Made by a program: the position numbers and the translations under genes
Notes under the pieces: generated by a model
Seen by the model: only the letters and a program-made list of their open reading frames with translations
Database searches by the model: none
What the model was told of the DNA's origin: nothing
Origin: Nitrospira sp.
GTDB taxonomy: Bacteria > Nitrospirota > Nitrospiria > Nitrospirales > Nitrospiraceae
DNA length: 43,294 bases
Assembly (NCBI GenBank): GCA_009594995.1
Contig: VOPR01000026.1
Span: 1-43,294, forward strand
Direction of reading: 5' to 3'
Shown here: in pieces, positions 41,858 through 43,294 of the stretch
How positions within the stretch are numbered: the first letter of the stretch is position 1
Layout of the letters: each line of letters opens with the position of its first letter

Positions 41858-42691
41858 TTACGTGCGTTCGCGATGGAGGTTATAGGTCAACCCCAACAGC
41901 GAGAGCGAATAGATCAACCATTTGGACGGGTCGAAGTTGTACCACTTTGATCCATTCCGGTAATCGTGTGAGTAGGTATGGTGGTAGTTGTGGTAGCCCT
42001 CGCCGAAGCTGATGAACGAGATCAACCAGCTGTCGCGGCTGCTGTCCTGCGTGCCGTGCGGTTGGGTGCCGACCATATGGCAGAGAGAGTTGATTGTAAA
42101 CGTGGAGTTCAACACCAGCACGGTGCGGAGCACCCCGGCAAGCAGGAAGCATCCCAGCCCGCTGGTGAAGCCGCCGTTCAGGTACCCGAGCGCAAACGGC
42201 AGCAATAATCCCGATGCGACGATGACCCAGTAATACCGGTGTTGCCACATGATCATCGGATCGGTGCGTAATTTCGCGGCGAACCGGTCTTCACGATACG
42301 GGGTATCGAAAAACAACCAGCCGACGTGGCTGTGCCAGAATCCCTTTGAGGCATTGTAAGGATCGGCTTCTTCGTCCGTGTGCGCATGGTGACGGATGTG
42401 ATCGGCGCACCAGAGTAGAGCCGAGTTTTGCACGGCCCATCCTCCCATCACCAGCAGGCAGGCTTTGACCCAGGGATGGCTCTCGAAGCTGCGATGGGTG
42501 ATCATGCGGTGATACCCCACCGTGATTCCCATGCCGGTCACGATATAGAGGACGGCCAGCAGGACCCAATCGAGTACGGTGTAGTCATAGAAGTAGGCGA
42601 AAAGCGGGACGCCGACAAAGGTCAGCAGCGTGAGTGCAGAGAACAGGGCCACGGTGCCCCAGCAGACGGATTGTGTGGTCGAGTCGGCCAT
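41858..42691 (-). CDS. Membrane fatty-acid (acyl-CoA/acyl-lipid) desaturase
   Basis: A 277-residue diiron membrane desaturase. Three histidine boxes are present: HRMITH (61-66), HIRHH (98-102) and EGYHNYHH (about 230-237). About four membrane helices frame them (VALFSALTLLTFVGVPLFAYF, VLLAVLYIVTGMGI and others). The enzyme should introduce a double bond, probably at delta-9, in saturated chains using oxygen and an electron donor. GGAG precedes the ATG. It is probably monocistronic. The Rieske protein gene nearby is not obviously its electron donor. Confidence 0.9.
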   Translation of the reverse strand: MADSTTQSVCWGTVALFSALTLLTFVGVPLFAYFYDYTVLDWVLLAVLYIVTGMGITVGYHRMITHRSFESHPWVKACLLVMGGWAVQNSALLWCADHIRHHAHTDEEADPYNASKGFWHSHVGWLFFDTPYREDRFAAKLRTDPMIMWQHRYYWVIVASGLLLPFALGYLNGGFTSGLGCFLLAGVLRTVLVLNSTFTINSLCHMVGTQPHGTQDSSRDSWLISFISFGEGYHNYHHTYSHDYRNGSKWYNFDPSKWLIYSLSLLGLTYNLHRERT

Positions 42692-42825
42692 CGTACTCCT
42701 TCGGAACCTGTGCGCAACTCTTCGCCACAGTGCACCGCCAGCTAAGGGTGTGGGTCAAGGCAAACGGCGCACTGTAACGGAGCGGCTGTCAGATTTTCAA
42801 GAGGAGAAGTGTGTTTGGTTGCAGC

Positions 42826-42868
42826 AAAACTGACCGAGAAGGAACGGTCATATGATCTGATCAGTTTT
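42826..42868 (-). terminator. Candidate terminator between the HD gene and the desaturase gene
   Basis: On the minus strand a stem TGACCG-TTCCTTCT-CGGTCA is followed by GTTTTGC, and a wider 8-bp pair (AAAACTGA/TCAGTTTT) frames it. It lies about 65 bp after the HD gene stop and before the desaturase start. The T-run is short. Confidence 0.45.
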
Positions 42869-42931
42869 CATAGCCAGCGAGAATCGTCAAGTGAGTTGTG
42901 CCTGATGGTCGCCTGAGCCACGCAGACGGCG

Positions 42932-43294
42932 TTACCACCGCATGAAGGGTACCGGGTTGAAGGGATGTTTGAGAAACCACGATCCGCCCGTTTTTATGAG
43001 AAATGTGTGAAAGCCATGGTTGGGAATGAGGGCCTTCACACGGCTGATATGGTCTCGGGGAATGCCAAAACTGAACAGGCCGAGCGAGAAATCAACCAAG
43101 TCGCCTTTTCGGAACAACTCGACGAGAGGATAGCGGGCATCTGTATAAGCACGCACCTTGTGATGCCTGTCGATCATGAGGGCAATTTCTTCAACCCACG
43201 CCTGCCGCCCCGTCTCGGACAGGTATCGGGCTGCGTGGGCGACTGAAGGCGGAATGTAGTCGAGCGTCTGGTCGGACCAAAGACCGATATCGTG
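42932..43294 (-). CDS. HD-domain phosphohydrolase-like protein, C-terminal part (5'-truncated by window)
   Basis: The minus-strand frame is open from the window edge to the TAA at 42932-42934, giving the last 120 residues. It begins at the window edge with HDIGLW, the HD metal motif, then TLDYIPPSVAHAARYL and ALMIDRHHKVRAY, the pattern of HD-domain metal-dependent phosphohydrolases (cyanamide hydratase-like branch). A C-terminal stretch with no known motif follows (LVELFRKGDLVDFSLGLFSFGI). The substrate is unknown. The ATG at 43177 is internal. The start lies outside the window. Confidence 0.75.
   Translation of the reverse strand, partial: HDIGLWSDQTLDYIPPSVAHAARYLSETGRQAWVEEIALMIDRHHKVRAYTDARYPLVELFRKGDLVDFSLGLFSFGIPRDHISRVKALIPNHGFHTFLIKTGGSWFLKHPFNPVPFMRW

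Noticed and set aside
1..43294. tRNA, rRNA, prophage or transposase genes
   Set aside because: Nothing recognisable was found by reading both strands; a dedicated search was not possible here.

Overview
The window is a GC-rich bacterial chromosome segment, densely packed on both strands. The gene content fits a Nitrospira-like member of the Nitrospirota: a periplasmic copper nitrite reductase (NirK), a CCG-domain (HdrB/SdhE-like) protein plus an unusual SdhB, a Tll0287-like c-heme protein, c-di-GMP genes, and many Nitrospira-style hypothetical proteins. The assignment is inferred from gene content only; no rRNA or other phylogenetic marker is present.

Layout. 1-5480 (+): 3' end of a transketolase gene, an overlapping Crp/Fnr regulator, a palindromic Crp/Fnr-type site, nirK, and a train of envelope genes (HMA-like protein, predicted beta-barrel, solute-binding lipoprotein, Tll0287-like heme protein). 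5483-7308 (-): a cupin coupled to an HdrB-like CCG protein, and a secreted coiled-coil protein. 7380-11580 (+): a candidate sigma-54 promoter, an HDOD protein overlapping the soluble transhydrogenase sthA, and a TPR/2OG-oxygenase fusion. 11546-15022 (-): c-di-GMP genes (REC-PAS-GGDEF-EAL, a membrane sensor, PilZ). 15108-17976 (-): sdhB, archease and rtcB in one tight unit. 18099-22724 (-): an M24 peptidase and a giant AsmA-like protein. 22942-25140 (+): an MFS transporter whose 3' end is duplicated on the far side of a MazEF-like toxin-antitoxin pair. 25215-29592: an extended signal peptidase I, a broken NP-repeat secreted protein, a ComEC-like metallo-beta-lactamase protein, a cyclophilin and a small lipoprotein. 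29593-31963: a repeat-rich stretch with a lower-GC membrane protein and a MEMO-family gene.

31964-38883 (-) is the most unusual region. It holds seven tightly packed genes: a small protein, a MutL/GlmL-type ASKHA ATPase, a barrel-sandwich/KOW protein resembling RnfC, and four membrane or exported proteins of unknown function. A MEMO-family gene lies just downstream. Four of the six junctions are 4-bp overlaps, and no B12-dependent mutase is present for the MutL-like protein to serve. I read this as a candidate undescribed membrane-associated ATPase system. The right end (38982-43294, -) carries a DUF4124-like protein, an Mrp/Rieske/two-small-protein set, an acyl-lipid/acyl-CoA desaturase and the 3' part of an HD-domain hydrolase gene.

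A dispersed repeat with imperfect terminal inverted repeats recurs at several intergenic sites in 29.6-41.9 kb, often directly against a stop codon and once inside the MutL operon. No tRNA, rRNA, CRISPR array, prophage or transposase gene was recognised.
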